DNA of 14,252 bases from Faecalibacterium sp. UBA1360 (GTDB lineage Bacteria; Bacillota; Clostridia; Oscillospirales; Ruminococcaceae). The notes under the pieces are model-generated. The model made no database searches. It was given only the letters and a program-made list of their open reading frames with translations, and had not been told where the DNA came from. Each line of letters begins with the position of its first letter. Positions within the stretch are counted from its first letter, which is position 1. Of the stretch, positions 1 to 6,577 are shown piece by piece. The position numbers were made by a program, and so were the translations under genes. The stretch is taken from positions 15,985-30,236 of the forward strand of contig DBRU01000106.1 of the NCBI GenBank assembly GCA_002306375.1, written 5' to 3'.

Positions 1-85
1 GTTTGGCCACAAGGGCCATCTGCTTGGCCATTTCCAGGCTGCCGTTGTGGTTGACGCCGGCTTCGGCGATGATGGTGACGGGCAT
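1..85 (-). CDS. N-acetylneuraminate / legionaminate synthase (NeuB/LegI family), 5' end only
   Basis: Only the first 28 codons are inside the window; the gene runs off the left edge. The translated start, MPVTIIAEAGVNHNGSLEMA, is the characteristic N-terminus of the NeuB/SpsE/LegI sialic-acid synthase family. This family condenses phosphoenolpyruvate with an N-acetylated hexosamine derivative to form a nine-carbon nonulosonic acid in the cytoplasm. The ATG at 85..83 follows an AAGGAGG ribosome binding site that overlaps the stop codon of the upstream nucleotidyltransferase, with a 14-nt gap between genes. Co-transcription with a LegC-like aminotransferase and a CBS-nucleotidyltransferase favours a legionaminate-type product over neuraminate, but this fragment alone cannot decide the substrate. 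Confidence 0.85.
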   Translation of the reverse strand, partial: MPVTIIAEAGVNHNGSLEMAKQMALVAK

Positions 86-99
86 TGAGGGGTCCTCCT

Positions 100-1149
100 T
101 CAGCGTTGTTGTTCCAGCTTACGGCGCATTTTTTCCAGTTCTTCCATCTGGCCCATGTCCATCCAGGCGCTCTCACTGATGGGATAGACGCCGACCTTCT
201 CCCCCGCTTTGCGGTAGCGGTCGATGACGTCGGGGAAGCCGATGCTCTGCCCTTCCTTCATCTCCTCCACCACCCTGGGTTCCACCACGTACACGCCGGT
301 GTTGGTCAAAAAGTTCAGCTCGGGTTTTTCCCGCATGGCGGCGATGCCGCCCCCTTCGCCCAGCTCCACCACGCCGTAGGGCACCGTGTAGTGCTTGAGG
401 GCGCAGACCATGGTGATCAGGTTGCCCCGCTCCTTGTGCTTGGCGTACAGGTCCCCGAAATCCAGGTCCAGCAGAGTGTCGCAGTTGGTGAAGAAAAAGG
501 GCGAATCGATCTTGCCCTTGAGCAGGCACAGCCCGCCGCCGGTGCCCATGAACTGTTCCTCGTCCACGAATTCCAGCTCGTAGTCCTTTTCCAGCTCGCC
601 GAAATAGGACTTGATCATGTTCTTTTTGTAGTTGACCACCATCTTGAAGCGGTGACAGCCGAATTCCCGGAAGCGGTCCACGATCATCTCGGCGATGGGC
701 TGCTCCCCCACCGGGATCAGGGGTTTGGGCAATATTTTGGTATAGGGGTACAGCCTGGTGCCCAGCCCGCCGGCCATCATGACCACCGGGATGTCCACAC
801 GCTTGCGGTTGTCCACGTCCACGCCGCAGGCAAAGACGATGTCGGCGATGGTGCCGTCGGTGTTCAGGATGGGCAGCGCGTCGATGCCGTACCTTTGCAG
901 TTCGTCCCGGGCGCGGCCCCGCTCGGACACGGGCAGGCTTTTGGGCGAAAAGTTGGCCGCCTGTTCCACGGGCGAGTCCAGCGTGCCGCCCCGCAGCAAA
1001 AACTTGCGGATGTCCCCGTCGGTGACCACGGCCTGCAAGACGCCCCGGGGCGCCAGAAACAGGATGCGCTGGCCGGTCTCGTCCAGCTTTTTCATGGTTT
1101 GCAGCACGGTGGCCGTGCTGGGGATGATGAGTTCTTCGATCTTGAGCAT
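100..1149 (-). CDS. CBS-domain sugar-phosphate nucleotidyltransferase (PtmE-like)
   Basis: A 349-residue protein with two parts. Residues about 1-115 look like a pair of CBS motifs, including the 'VVTDGDIRKFLL' and 'ALPILNTDGT' patterns. Residues about 120-345 form a nucleotidyltransferase domain with the signature GGLGTRL (127-133), PKPLIPVG (141-148), GTGGG (202-206) and a metal-binding NCD (222-224). Campylobacter PtmE has the same architecture and makes GDP-glucosamine for CMP-legionaminate synthesis; the neighbouring LegC-like and NeuB-like genes support the same role here. The ATG is preceded by an AGGGGG ribosome binding site six bases away. The gap to the upstream aminotransferase is 19 nt, so the three genes are probably one operon. 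The nucleotide used (GTP or another) is inferred from family and context. Confidence 0.85.
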   Translation of the reverse strand: MLKIEELIIPSTATVLQTMKKLDETGQRILFLAPRGVLQAVVTDGDIRKFLLRGGTLDSPVEQAANFSPKSLPVSERGRARDELQRYGIDALPILNTDGTIADIVFACGVDVDNRKRVDIPVVMMAGGLGTRLYPYTKILPKPLIPVGEQPIAEMIVDRFREFGCHRFKMVVNYKKNMIKSYFGELEKDYELEFVDEEQFMGTGGGLCLLKGKIDSPFFFTNCDTLLDLDFGDLYAKHKERGNLITMVCALKHYTVPYGVVELGEGGGIAAMREKPELNFLTNTGVYVVEPRVVEEMKEGQSIGFPDVIDRYRKAGEKVGVYPISESAWMDMGQMEELEKMRRKLEQQR

Positions 1150-1168
1150 GGGCGTCCCCCTTGGCGGT

Positions 1169-2341
1169 TCAGGCCAGCGCCTTTACGGCGTCGATGACCC
1201 GGGCGCAGTCGGCTTCGGTCAGGTTGGTGGAGCAGGGCAGGTTGACGATGTGGGCCCGCAGGTCCAACGCCTTGTCCAGGGCGTAGGCCTGGTTGCGGGG
1301 GTAGTCGGCCTGCTCGTGGATCAGCGCCCACACCGGCCGGGTCTGGATGCCCTGGTCTTGCAGGGTGTGGATGACCGTATCCCGGTCCAGGGCCGTGCCG
1401 CCCAGGTACAGGCTGTAGAACCAGTGGTTGGAGCGCACGCCCTCGGCTTCGGTCTTGAAGGGCAGGATGCGCAGGCCCCGGTAGCCGTCCAACGCGTCCC
1501 TGTACTGCTCGTACCGGGCGATCTTGGTGTCGATGAAGCCTTCCAGCCGTTCCAGCTGGGCCAGGCCCAGGCTGGCCTGCACGTTGGTCATGCGGTAGTT
1601 GTAGCCCACCTCGTCGTGGACGAATTGCAGTTCGTCGGCCTTGGCCTGGGTGGACAGGTGCTTGGCGTGTTCGGCCCAGTCGTCGTGGTTGGACACGAGC
1701 ATCCCCCCGGCGCCGGTGGTGATGATCTTGTTGCCGTTGAAGCTGTAACAGCCCACATCGCCCATGGTTCCCGCGTATTTGCCGGAAAGCGGACCGGCGG
1801 TGTAATGGGTGCCCAGGGCTTCGGTAGCGTCCTCAATGAGGGTCAGGCGGTATTTTTTGGCAATGTCCAGCAGGCGGGGCATATCGCCCATATTGCCGAA
1901 CACGTGCACCACTTCCAGCGCGGCGACCTTGGCGCCGGTGGCGTCGTCGTACAGCCCGTCGGGGCGCAGGGTGCAGCGGTTGGCGCAGAAATCCTCCACA
2001 GCGTCGGGGTCGATGCACCAGGAATCGTCGCAGCCGATGAAGACAGGTTCCGCCCCCATGTAGCGGGTCAGCGGATTGACGGCGGCGATGAAGGTCAGGG
2101 TGGGCACGATGACCTCCTGCCCGCGGCGGATGCCGGCGGCCATGGCGGCCAGGTGCAGCGCCGACGAGCCTGAGTTGGCGGCCACGGCCCGGGGCATGCC
2201 CACATAGCCGGCCAGGGCCTGTTCAAACTCGCCCACCCGGGCGCCGCTGGTGGACACCCAGCCCGAGGTGATGGCCTGGGCCGCGCGGGCGGCTTCGGAT
2301 TCGCCGAAATTGGGCACGGACAACGGGATAAAAGCAGACAT
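1169..2341 (-). CDS. DegT/DnrJ/EryC1-family PLP aminotransferase, LegC-like
   Basis: A 390-residue aspartate-aminotransferase-fold enzyme of the sugar aminotransferase family. The start (IPLSVPNFGESE, residues 5-16) and the stretch around VIVPTLTFIAAVNP (77-90) match the LegC subgroup, which aminates a UDP- or GDP-linked 4-keto-6-deoxy hexosamine on the way to legionaminic or related nonulosonic acids. PLP-site elements visible are NSGSSALHLA (56-65), EDATEALG (170-177) and the Schiff-base lysine K205 in SFNGNKIITTG. I chose the ATG at 2341 over an in-frame ATG 36 nt upstream, because the protein then begins where family members begin and a GGGGGA ribosome binding site lies six bases before it. 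It is the first gene of the operon, with a promoter about 40 nt upstream. The exact keto-sugar substrate is inferred. Confidence 0.9.
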   Translation of the reverse strand: MSAFIPLSVPNFGESEAARAAQAITSGWVSTSGARVGEFEQALAGYVGMPRAVAANSGSSALHLAAMAAGIRRGQEVIVPTLTFIAAVNPLTRYMGAEPVFIGCDDSWCIDPDAVEDFCANRCTLRPDGLYDDATGAKVAALEVVHVFGNMGDMPRLLDIAKKYRLTLIEDATEALGTHYTAGPLSGKYAGTMGDVGCYSFNGNKIITTGAGGMLVSNHDDWAEHAKHLSTQAKADELQFVHDEVGYNYRMTNVQASLGLAQLERLEGFIDTKIARYEQYRDALDGYRGLRILPFKTEAEGVRSNHWFYSLYLGGTALDRDTVIHTLQDQGIQTRPVWALIHEQADYPRNQAYALDKALDLRAHIVNLPCSTNLTEADCARVIDAVKALA

Positions 2342-2379
2342 GATACGTCCCCCGATCTTTTCATAGGTATACAGCATTC

Positions 2380-2408
2380 ATTATAAACCCTTTGCTGTCA
2401 AACGGCAA
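2380..2408 (-). promoter_or_regulatory. Sigma-A type promoter for the nonulosonate operon
   Basis: On the minus strand a perfect -10 TATAAT (2385..2380) lies 17 bases after TTGCCG (2408..2403), a 4-of-6 match to the -35 consensus. The predicted transcript start is about 30 nt before the legC-like ATG. The TTGACA at 2401..2396 looks better but is only 10 bases from the -10, too close to pair with it. Confidence 0.65.
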
Positions 2409-2460
2409 GGCGGCGGGGTGTAAAATTGCGCTGTCGGTCCCCCGTTGCCGCCCTGCGGGC

Positions 2461-2490
2461 AAAAAAAATCCCGCCGGGGCCTTGGGCGGG
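2461..2490 (-). terminator. Rho-independent terminator after the peroxiredoxin-like gene
   Basis: Read on the minus strand, CCCGCC (2490..2485) pairs with GGCGGG (2475..2470) around a short loop, and the stem is followed directly by an A and eight Ts (2469..2461). It lies about 35 nt past the stop of the peroxiredoxin-like gene and separates it from the promoter of the nonulosonate operon. Confidence 0.85.
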
Positions 2491-2524
2491 TCGCAGCGGG
2501 GCTTGGTCTTTTTGTAAAAGCGGG

Positions 2525-3238
2525 TCAGTCGTTTTGGTAGGCGTCCTCGAACAGGCTCAGCACGCCGGTCTTGTCCAGCGTGTCGTCCTCGCCGCCGTCG
2601 GTCAGGCCCGGAATGCGCGGGGTCTCGCCGGCGGGGGTGTAGATGGCCACGTCGCCGTCCTCGCCCAGCACATCGTCCCCGGGCCGGGGCACCAGGTCCA
2701 GCTCTTCCAGCAGGGCCTGCATGGCCTCGCAGTCCTCGGGCACGTCGGTCAGGCTGGCGCCGTAATGGCTGAACAGCACGGTGCCGTCGGCGTCCAGGAT
2801 CAGCGTCAGGGGCAGCTGCTGGACCATATCCTTGGGCGGGCGGTAGCCGTTGCGCTTGGCCTCGCGCAGGATCTGCCAGGCTTCCAGGCTGTAGGAGGTC
2901 AGCGCCCCGGAGCGCTGGGGGATCTCCAGCAGGTCGTACAGCACCCCGTCGGCGTCGCACAAAAGCGGAAAGGGCAGCGTGTCCGGCCCGATGCTGCGGG
3001 ACAGTTTGTCGGCCCGGGACCGCACCACCATGGCGAACCCGCCGTCGCGCAGCGCGTCATGGGTGCGGGCGTAGCGCTCGGCAAAGGTGCGGGTGACCGG
3101 GTGGCCGAAGTTGTTCATGAACACCAGCACCAGGGGCGCGTGCTCGGCCACCAGGTCGCGGAAACGGTTTTGGGCGCTGTAGGGCGTGTCGTATAAAAAG
3201 AAGGGCAGTTTGTCCCCAGTCGAAACACGGCCGGCCAA
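2525..3238 (-). CDS. AhpC/TSA (peroxiredoxin-fold) protein lacking the peroxidatic cysteine
   Basis: A 237-residue protein with a redoxin-like fold: GDKLPFFLYDT (8-18), a beta strand LVLVFMNNFG (36-45), a central region FPLLCDADGVLYDLL, and the late strand PLTLILDADGTVLFSHYG. In related PRXL2/AhpC-TSA_2 proteins the segment after the first strand carries a GCPxC-type active site. Here the corresponding residues read G45-H46-P47-V48-T49, so the reactive cysteine is replaced by His. It is probably not a standard peroxidase. The most likely start is the TTG at 3238..3236, eight bases after a strong AAAGGGGAGG site. Longer in-frame starts run into the structured RNA and terminators upstream. It is a single-gene unit with its own terminator. 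The function is unknown. Confidence 0.75.
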   Translation of the reverse strand: MAGRVSTGDKLPFFLYDTPYSAQNRFRDLVAEHAPLVLVFMNNFGHPVTRTFAERYARTHDALRDGGFAMVVRSRADKLSRSIGPDTLPFPLLCDADGVLYDLLEIPQRSGALTSYSLEAWQILREAKRNGYRPPKDMVQQLPLTLILDADGTVLFSHYGASLTDVPEDCEAMQALLEELDLVPRPGDDVLGEDGDVAIYTPAGETPRIPGLTDGGEDDTLDKTGVLSLFEDAYQND

Positions 3239-3246
3239 ACCAAACA

Positions 3247-3256
3247 CCTCCCCTTT
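3247..3256 (-). promoter_or_regulatory. Ribosome binding site that fixes a TTG start
   Basis: AAAGGGGAGG on the minus strand, eight bases before the TTG at 3238..3236. There is no in-frame ATG at a suitable distance, and the in-frame GTG overlaps the site itself. This supports TTG initiation for the peroxiredoxin-like gene. Confidence 0.6.
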
Positions 3257-3303
3257 CTGTTGTATTGTCACATGTACGGGGCAACGCCCCACAAGACGGG
3301 CAA

Positions 3304-3325
3304 AGGGACGCCCCGGGGCGTCCCT
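3304..3325. repeat. Perfect 22-bp palindrome, possible second terminator
   Basis: AGGGACGCCCC is followed immediately by its exact reverse complement. On the minus strand the hairpin is followed by TTTGCCCG, a weak T-run. It sits just past the terminator at 3327-3355. It may act as a back-up terminator, or as a leader hairpin for the peroxiredoxin-like gene downstream. Confidence 0.6.
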
Positions 3326-3326
3326 G

Positions 3327-3355
3327 AAAAAGCCGGGCGGAACGCGCCGCCCGGC
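3327..3355 (-). terminator. Rho-independent terminator after the structured RNA
   Basis: On the minus strand GCCGGGCGG (3355..3347) pairs perfectly with CCGCCCGGC (3340..3332) around a six-base loop, followed by five Ts (3331..3327). It ends the transcript carrying the DUF1292 gene and/or the 6S-like RNA. Confidence 0.85.
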
Positions 3356-3365
3356 GTCATTGGTC

Positions 3366-3581
3366 AGGCAACCCCCGCAACAGCCGTCTGCGACCAATCA
3401 AAACCTACTGTTATGAGCAGGTGGGTGCCCTGCCGGTGCGTTCACGCTCCCTTCTTCCGCGTACCGCCGAAGCGGGGCGGGAGGTCTGCGGTCCGGCACA
3501 GGACTTATCCGGGCTCCCTTGATTTGATTAGTAGGATCATACAAAGCCGCAACAAATCGAACTGCGCAGGGGTCTTTGCCG
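3366..3581 (-). ncRNA. Rod-shaped structured RNA, candidate 6S RNA
   Basis: This non-coding stretch folds on the minus strand into one long interrupted rod. The closing stem pairs GGCAA plus CCCCTGCGCAG (within 3580..3562) with CTGTTGCGGGG and TTGCC (within 3383..3367), about 16 pairs. A large open bubble follows. Then come CCTACT (3535..3530) with AGTAGG (3409..3404), GAGC (3516..3513) with GCTC (3418..3415), a stem of GTCC and TGCCGG with CCGGCA and GGGC, and an inner CCGC-TTCG-GCGG hairpin. A terminal stem, a central bubble and a long apical arm at about 215 nt match the 6S RNA plan, in which the bubble mimics an open promoter and binds RNA polymerase. I see no clear promoter of its own, so it may be processed from the DUF1292 transcript. 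Another structured RNA class remains possible. Confidence 0.5.
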
Positions 3582-3582
3582 T

Positions 3583-3912
3583 TTACTCCTCGATCTCGGA
3601 GTCGTCGATGTCGAACATCGCCTTCAGGCGTTCTTCAAACACCTTGCCGACGCGGATGAGCTCCTCGTCGTCGTCCACGATGTCCATATACTCGCCGTCC
3701 TCGTCGGTGCCGATGCGCATGAGGATCAGCTCGGCCTCCTCGTCCAGGGACTCGGGGTCTTCCTGATAAGGCACCACGGCCATATAACGGGTACCGTCGA
3801 TCTCGGTCACATCGATGACCTCAAAGGTGCACTCCTTGCCGTCCTCATCCTCCAGGGTGAGCAGATCGGGGGAGGCTTCCTCCAGCATCTCGGGGGTCAG
3901 TTCATCAGACAT
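3583..3912 (-). CDS. DUF1292 protein, YrzB-like
   Basis: A 109-residue, strongly acidic protein with the DUF1292 layout: LTLEDEDGKECTFEVIDV near the start, RYMAVVPYQEDPESLDEEAELILMRI in the middle, and DIVDDDEELIRVGKVFEERL towards the end. This family is widespread in Firmicutes, cytoplasmic, and of unknown biochemical role; in many genomes it sits near ruvX and mltG, which are not seen here. The ATG follows an AGGAG site seven bases away. A promoter (TTGACG, 17 nt, TACACT) and a GC-rich leader hairpin at about 3932-3951 precede it. The stop codon is only a few bases before the closing stem of the structured RNA. Confidence 0.9.
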   Translation of the reverse strand: MSDELTPEMLEEASPDLLTLEDEDGKECTFEVIDVTEIDGTRYMAVVPYQEDPESLDEEAELILMRIGTDEDGEYMDIVDDDEELIRVGKVFEERLKAMFDIDDSEIEE

Positions 3913-3971
3913 AGTTTTTCTCCTGTAAAGCGCCGGGCCGGCAGCCCGGGCGTATTGTTTGCTACGCTTAT

Positions 3972-4000
3972 AGTGTACTTGTTTTTTGCCCGCTCGTCAA
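3972..4000 (-). promoter_or_regulatory. Promoter for the DUF1292 gene
   Basis: On the minus strand TTGACG (4000..3995) and TACACT (3977..3972) are separated by exactly 17 bases. These are 5-of-6 and 4-of-6 matches to consensus. It lies about 60 nt before the DUF1292 start codon and points away from the cyclophilin promoter. Confidence 0.55.
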
Positions 4001-4022
4001 GCTATGCTTTTTGTCCAAAGTG

Positions 4023-4031
4023 TGGTATACT
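4023..4031 (+). promoter_or_regulatory. Extended -10 promoter for the cyclophilin gene
   Basis: TGGTATACT contains a TATACT -10 (4026-4031) preceded by the TG of an extended -10 element. No good -35 is present at the usual distance, which fits extended -10 promoters. The start codon is about 45 nt downstream. Confidence 0.5.
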
Positions 4032-4076
4032 GTATGGCAATTACCCGCCGCGACCCGTCGCCCAAGGAGGCCCCTC

Positions 4077-4952
4077 ATGCCCAACCATGCCAAGTTCCGC
4101 GCCGGCGGAGCCCTTGCTCTGTGCCTGGCGTTTTTGCTGTGCGCCTGTTCGGACGGCAGCGACAAAAAGCTGCCCGACCGCTCCGCCGTGGAAAGCGGCG
4201 AGCGCCAGTTTGCCCAGCCCGCCGACGGCGACCTGATCGCCATTTTCGACACCAGCCTGGGCGAGGTGCGGGCGGTTTTGTACCCCGACGCCGCCCCCAT
4301 GGCGGTGGAAAATTTTGTAGGCCTGGCCCGCACGGGATACTATGACGGCACGGTGATCTGGCGCAGCGAATACGGCTTTGCGGTGCAGGGGGGCGACGCC
4401 ACCGGCACCGGCGAAGGGGCGTCCACGATCTGGGGCAACAACCCCTTCCCGCTGGAAGCCGACGACAGCCTGCGCCACTATGCGGGGGCGCTGTGCGCGG
4501 CCTTTGCCCAGGGGGGCGAGGTCGAAGGCGGCACGGGGCAGTTCTATTTCGTGACCGCTTTGCCCAACAGCGTGAACAAAGCCATGCGGGAAGAACTGGC
4601 CGCCAACGGCTACACCGAAAGCCAGATCGCCGCCTATGCCGACGCGGGCGGGCTGCCCTACCTGGACAACACCGACACGGTGTTCGGCCAGGTGTACGCC
4701 GGTATGGAGGTGGTGGACGCCATCGCCTGCGTGCCCACCGTCATCGACGAGGAGGGCAACGACACCTTCCGCCCCGAGGAGGACAGCACGGTGGTCATCC
4801 GCACGGTGACCGTGACCACCTACCCCGGCCCCGACGCCGAAAGCGACGAAGAAGCCGGCGAGGAGAGCGGCGGCGAGACAGACGGCGGGGACGAGTCCGA
4901 CGCCGCGGACCCGGACAGCGGGGCGAACAGCGGGGATGAACCCGAAGCCTGA
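4077..4952 (+). CDS. Cyclophilin-type peptidyl-prolyl isomerase, lipoprotein
   Basis: A 291-residue protein predicted to help fold exported proteins outside the membrane. It begins with a basic stretch and a hydrophobic signal ending in a lipobox LLCAC, giving Cys24 as the lipid-attached residue. The cyclophilin domain spans about 52-235: LIAIFDTSLGEVRAVLYPDAAPMAVENFVGL, the catalytic-type arginine R96 in WRSEYGFAVQGGD, GTGQFYFVT (152-160, standing for the usual NGSQFFI) and VFGQVYAGMEVVDAI. After the domain comes a roughly 50-residue tail of Asp, Glu, Ser and Gly, which is unusual for the family and probably disordered. The ATG at 4077 follows a perfect AAGGAGG. An in-frame ATG at 4011 lies upstream of the likely transcript start and is rejected. 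It is a single-gene unit ended by a strong terminator. Confidence 0.9.
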   Translation: MPNHAKFRAGGALALCLAFLLCACSDGSDKKLPDRSAVESGERQFAQPADGDLIAIFDTSLGEVRAVLYPDAAPMAVENFVGLARTGYYDGTVIWRSEYGFAVQGGDATGTGEGASTIWGNNPFPLEADDSLRHYAGALCAAFAQGGEVEGGTGQFYFVTALPNSVNKAMREELAANGYTESQIAAYADAGGLPYLDNTDTVFGQVYAGMEVVDAIACVPTVIDEEGNDTFRPEEDSTVVIRTVTVTTYPGPDAESDEEAGEESGGETDGGDESDAADPDSGANSGDEPEA

Positions 4953-4984
4953 TGCGCCCGGTCCCATATGCCCGGTATAGAAAA

Positions 4985-5021
4985 CCGCGCCCGGTGGCAT
5001 GCCACCGGGCGCGGCCTTTTT
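4985..5021. terminator. Strong palindromic, probably bidirectional terminator
   Basis: A perfect 30-bp palindrome (4985-5014) built from CCGCGCCCGGTGGCA and its reverse complement. It is followed on the plus strand by CC and five Ts (5015-5021), and on the minus strand by four Ts. It lies between the convergent cyclophilin and DivIVA-like genes, so it can stop transcription from both. Confidence 0.85.
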
Positions 5022-5072
5022 ATCGGTTTTGTCTGCGGGCGCAAAAAGCGGTCCTGTTTCCCGGGCAAAGGG

Positions 5073-6398
5073 TCAGCGGCCGGTGCGGCGGCGCAAAGCA
5101 CGCACGGCCCGCACGGCGCGGCGGCGGCTCAGGCGCACGGCTGTGGGAAAGACCGAGGCCTCGGCCGGGGCGGCAGCGGCGGCGGGGGCGGGCAGTTCGT
5201 ATTCGGCGTCCTCGTCCTCATCCTCAAAGGTCGGCATGACCGGCATGTGGGGGTCGGCCGTGGGCGGGTCCTCCTCGGGAAGATCGGGGGCTTCCTGCCG
5301 CACGATGGGCGAGGAGAAGATGGCCCCCGGCACCTCGGTCAGGGCCGGGCCGGTCTGCCGGGCGGCCTGGGGAACGGCGGGGGCCGGCTGTGCATCGGCG
5401 GGCGCCGCGTCCGTCTGCTCTTGCTGTTCGGCGGCCCGGGCGTCCTCTTCCGCCTGGCTGGCGGCAGCCTGGGCGCGCAGCTCGTCCACCGCGCGGGCGA
5501 TGGCCTCGGGCCCCAGGTCCAGTTCCACCGGCGGGGTGGGCACCTCCTGCAATTCAGGGGCCGGCTGGGGCTCGCTTTGTTCGGTCAGGGTCACCGGCTC
5601 GGTCTTGGCGGCGCCTTCCACCTGCATAAGTTCCCGGGCCATGCGGTTGAGGAAATCGATGAGCTTTTCCCGCTGCTGCTCCAGCCCGCGCACTTCATCC
5701 CGCAGGCTGTTCAGGCGCAGCTGGTGGGCGTTTTGCACCTCGTTGGCTTCGGCGGCGGCGGCCTCCACCAGTTTGCGGGCCTGGATCTGGGCCTGCTCTT
5801 TGGCGGCCCGGGTCGTGGCCTGCGCCTCCAGGCGGGCGGCCTCGGCGATCTGCTCGGCCTGTTCCCGGGCTTCCTCCACGATCTTGGCGGCTTCGCCGTC
5901 GGCATCCTCCATCAGTTTTTTGCGCGCGGCTTGCAGCGCGGTCTTCTGCTCGTCCAGTTCCCGGCCTTTCAGGCGCAGCTCGGCCGTGGCCTGGGCCGCC
6001 TTGTCCCTCAGTTCGGCGTTTTCCTTTTCCAGGTCGCCGTTTTTCAGCCGCAGCACGGCCAGCTTATCGCTCAGGGAATGGTTTTTCTCCTGCAGGCTGG
6101 CCAGGCGGTTGTCCAGCTCGGTGCGCTGGCGGGAATAGGTCTCGCTGCTGCCGGCCAGCGCCGCGCTCTGCTCCGCCAAACGGCGGTTCTGGGCCGTCAG
6201 GGTCTGGCAGTGCTGTTCCAGCGCGGCGTTCTGCTGGGTCAGGGCGCGGGCGTGGTTTTCGGCCCGGTTCAGGCGCTGCTCGTACTCGGTACAAAGCGCC
6301 TGCATGGCCTGGCGAACGTCGGCGGTCTCATACCCGCCGAAGCGGGCTTTGCGGATCCCGCTTTGTTCAATGAATTTGCTCACGTCGATCTTTGGCAC
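5073..6398 (-). CDS. DivIVA-domain coiled-coil protein
   Basis: A 441-residue protein. Residues about 15-45 (RKARFGGYETADVRQAMQAL) match the DivIVA N-terminal pattern of an FxGY turn followed by a DV helix, which in that family senses curved membrane at poles and septa. Residues about 45-265 form a long coiled coil rich in Gln, Glu and Ala. The rest is a Pro/Ala/Glu-rich, probably disordered region, then an acidic patch (EDEDEDAEYE) and a basic tail ending RRAVRAVRALRRRTGR. It may organise cell division or envelope growth; this is inferred from the N-terminal domain only. Translation starts at GTG (6398..6396) with only a weak GGGG-type site about ten bases upstream. A promoter and a leader with tandem repeats lie before it. 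Confidence 0.8.
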   Translation of the reverse strand: MPKIDVSKFIEQSGIRKARFGGYETADVRQAMQALCTEYEQRLNRAENHARALTQQNAALEQHCQTLTAQNRRLAEQSAALAGSSETYSRQRTELDNRLASLQEKNHSLSDKLAVLRLKNGDLEKENAELRDKAAQATAELRLKGRELDEQKTALQAARKKLMEDADGEAAKIVEEAREQAEQIAEAARLEAQATTRAAKEQAQIQARKLVEAAAAEANEVQNAHQLRLNSLRDEVRGLEQQREKLIDFLNRMARELMQVEGAAKTEPVTLTEQSEPQPAPELQEVPTPPVELDLGPEAIARAVDELRAQAAASQAEEDARAAEQQEQTDAAPADAQPAPAVPQAARQTGPALTEVPGAIFSSPIVRQEAPDLPEEDPPTADPHMPVMPTFEDEDEDAEYELPAPAAAAAPAEASVFPTAVRLSRRRAVRAVRALRRRTGR

Positions 6399-6423
6399 GG
6401 CTACGCACCCCGTTCCCTTCTTA

Positions 6424-6445
6424 TGTACTTCCGGTGTACTTCCGG
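6424..6445. repeat. Tandem 11-bp repeat in the divIVA-like leader
   Basis: TGTACTTCCGG occurs twice back to back (6424-6434 and 6435-6445). It is about 30-50 nt upstream of the GTG start and downstream of the promoter. Next to it a GC hairpin (GGCGCGG at 6444-6450 with CCGCGCC at 6455-6461) can form in the same leader. It could bind a regulator or shape the leader RNA. Confidence 0.6.
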
Positions 6446-6475
6446 CGCGGGGGTCCGCGCCTGCATATTATTGTT

Positions 6476-6504
6476 ATTATAACAAGCCCTGCGCCCGAAC
6501 GCAA
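6476..6504 (-). promoter_or_regulatory. Promoter for the divIVA-like gene
   Basis: On the minus strand a perfect TATAAT (6481..6476) follows TTGCGT (6504..6499) with a 17-base spacer. The upstream gene's terminator ends only one base before the -35, so the gene has an independent transcript with a leader of about 75 nt. Confidence 0.65.
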
Positions 6505-6545
6505 CAAAAACTTCCCCCCGGCCGGGCGCCCGGTCAGGGGGAAAG
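6505..6545 (-). terminator. Rho-independent terminator after the exported-protein cassette
   Basis: On the minus strand CTTTCCCCC (6545..6537) pairs with GGGGGGAAG (6519..6511). The inner part CCGGGCGCCCGG is self-complementary. The stem runs straight into five Ts (6510..6506). It follows the 361-residue secreted protein gene by about 35 nt. Confidence 0.85.
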
Positions 6546-6577
6546 CGTTGTTCGTTTTGTCCGCCGCGGGGCCCTGT

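Noticed and set aside
2380..2401. TTGACA as the -35 of the legC promoter
   Set aside because: It lies only 10 bases from the TATAAT; TTGCCG at 17 bases is the workable partner.
3260..3766. Plus-strand frame across the structured RNA and the DUF1292 gene
   Set aside because: Ser/Arg-rich shadow of the acidic DUF1292 gene; no ribosome binding site.
4968..6482. Long plus-strand reading frame opposite the divIVA-like gene
   Set aside because: Gly/Leu/Gln-rich translation with no family features; it mirrors the GC-rich codons of the real gene. The same holds for plus-strand frames across 85-2173 and 6392-8182.
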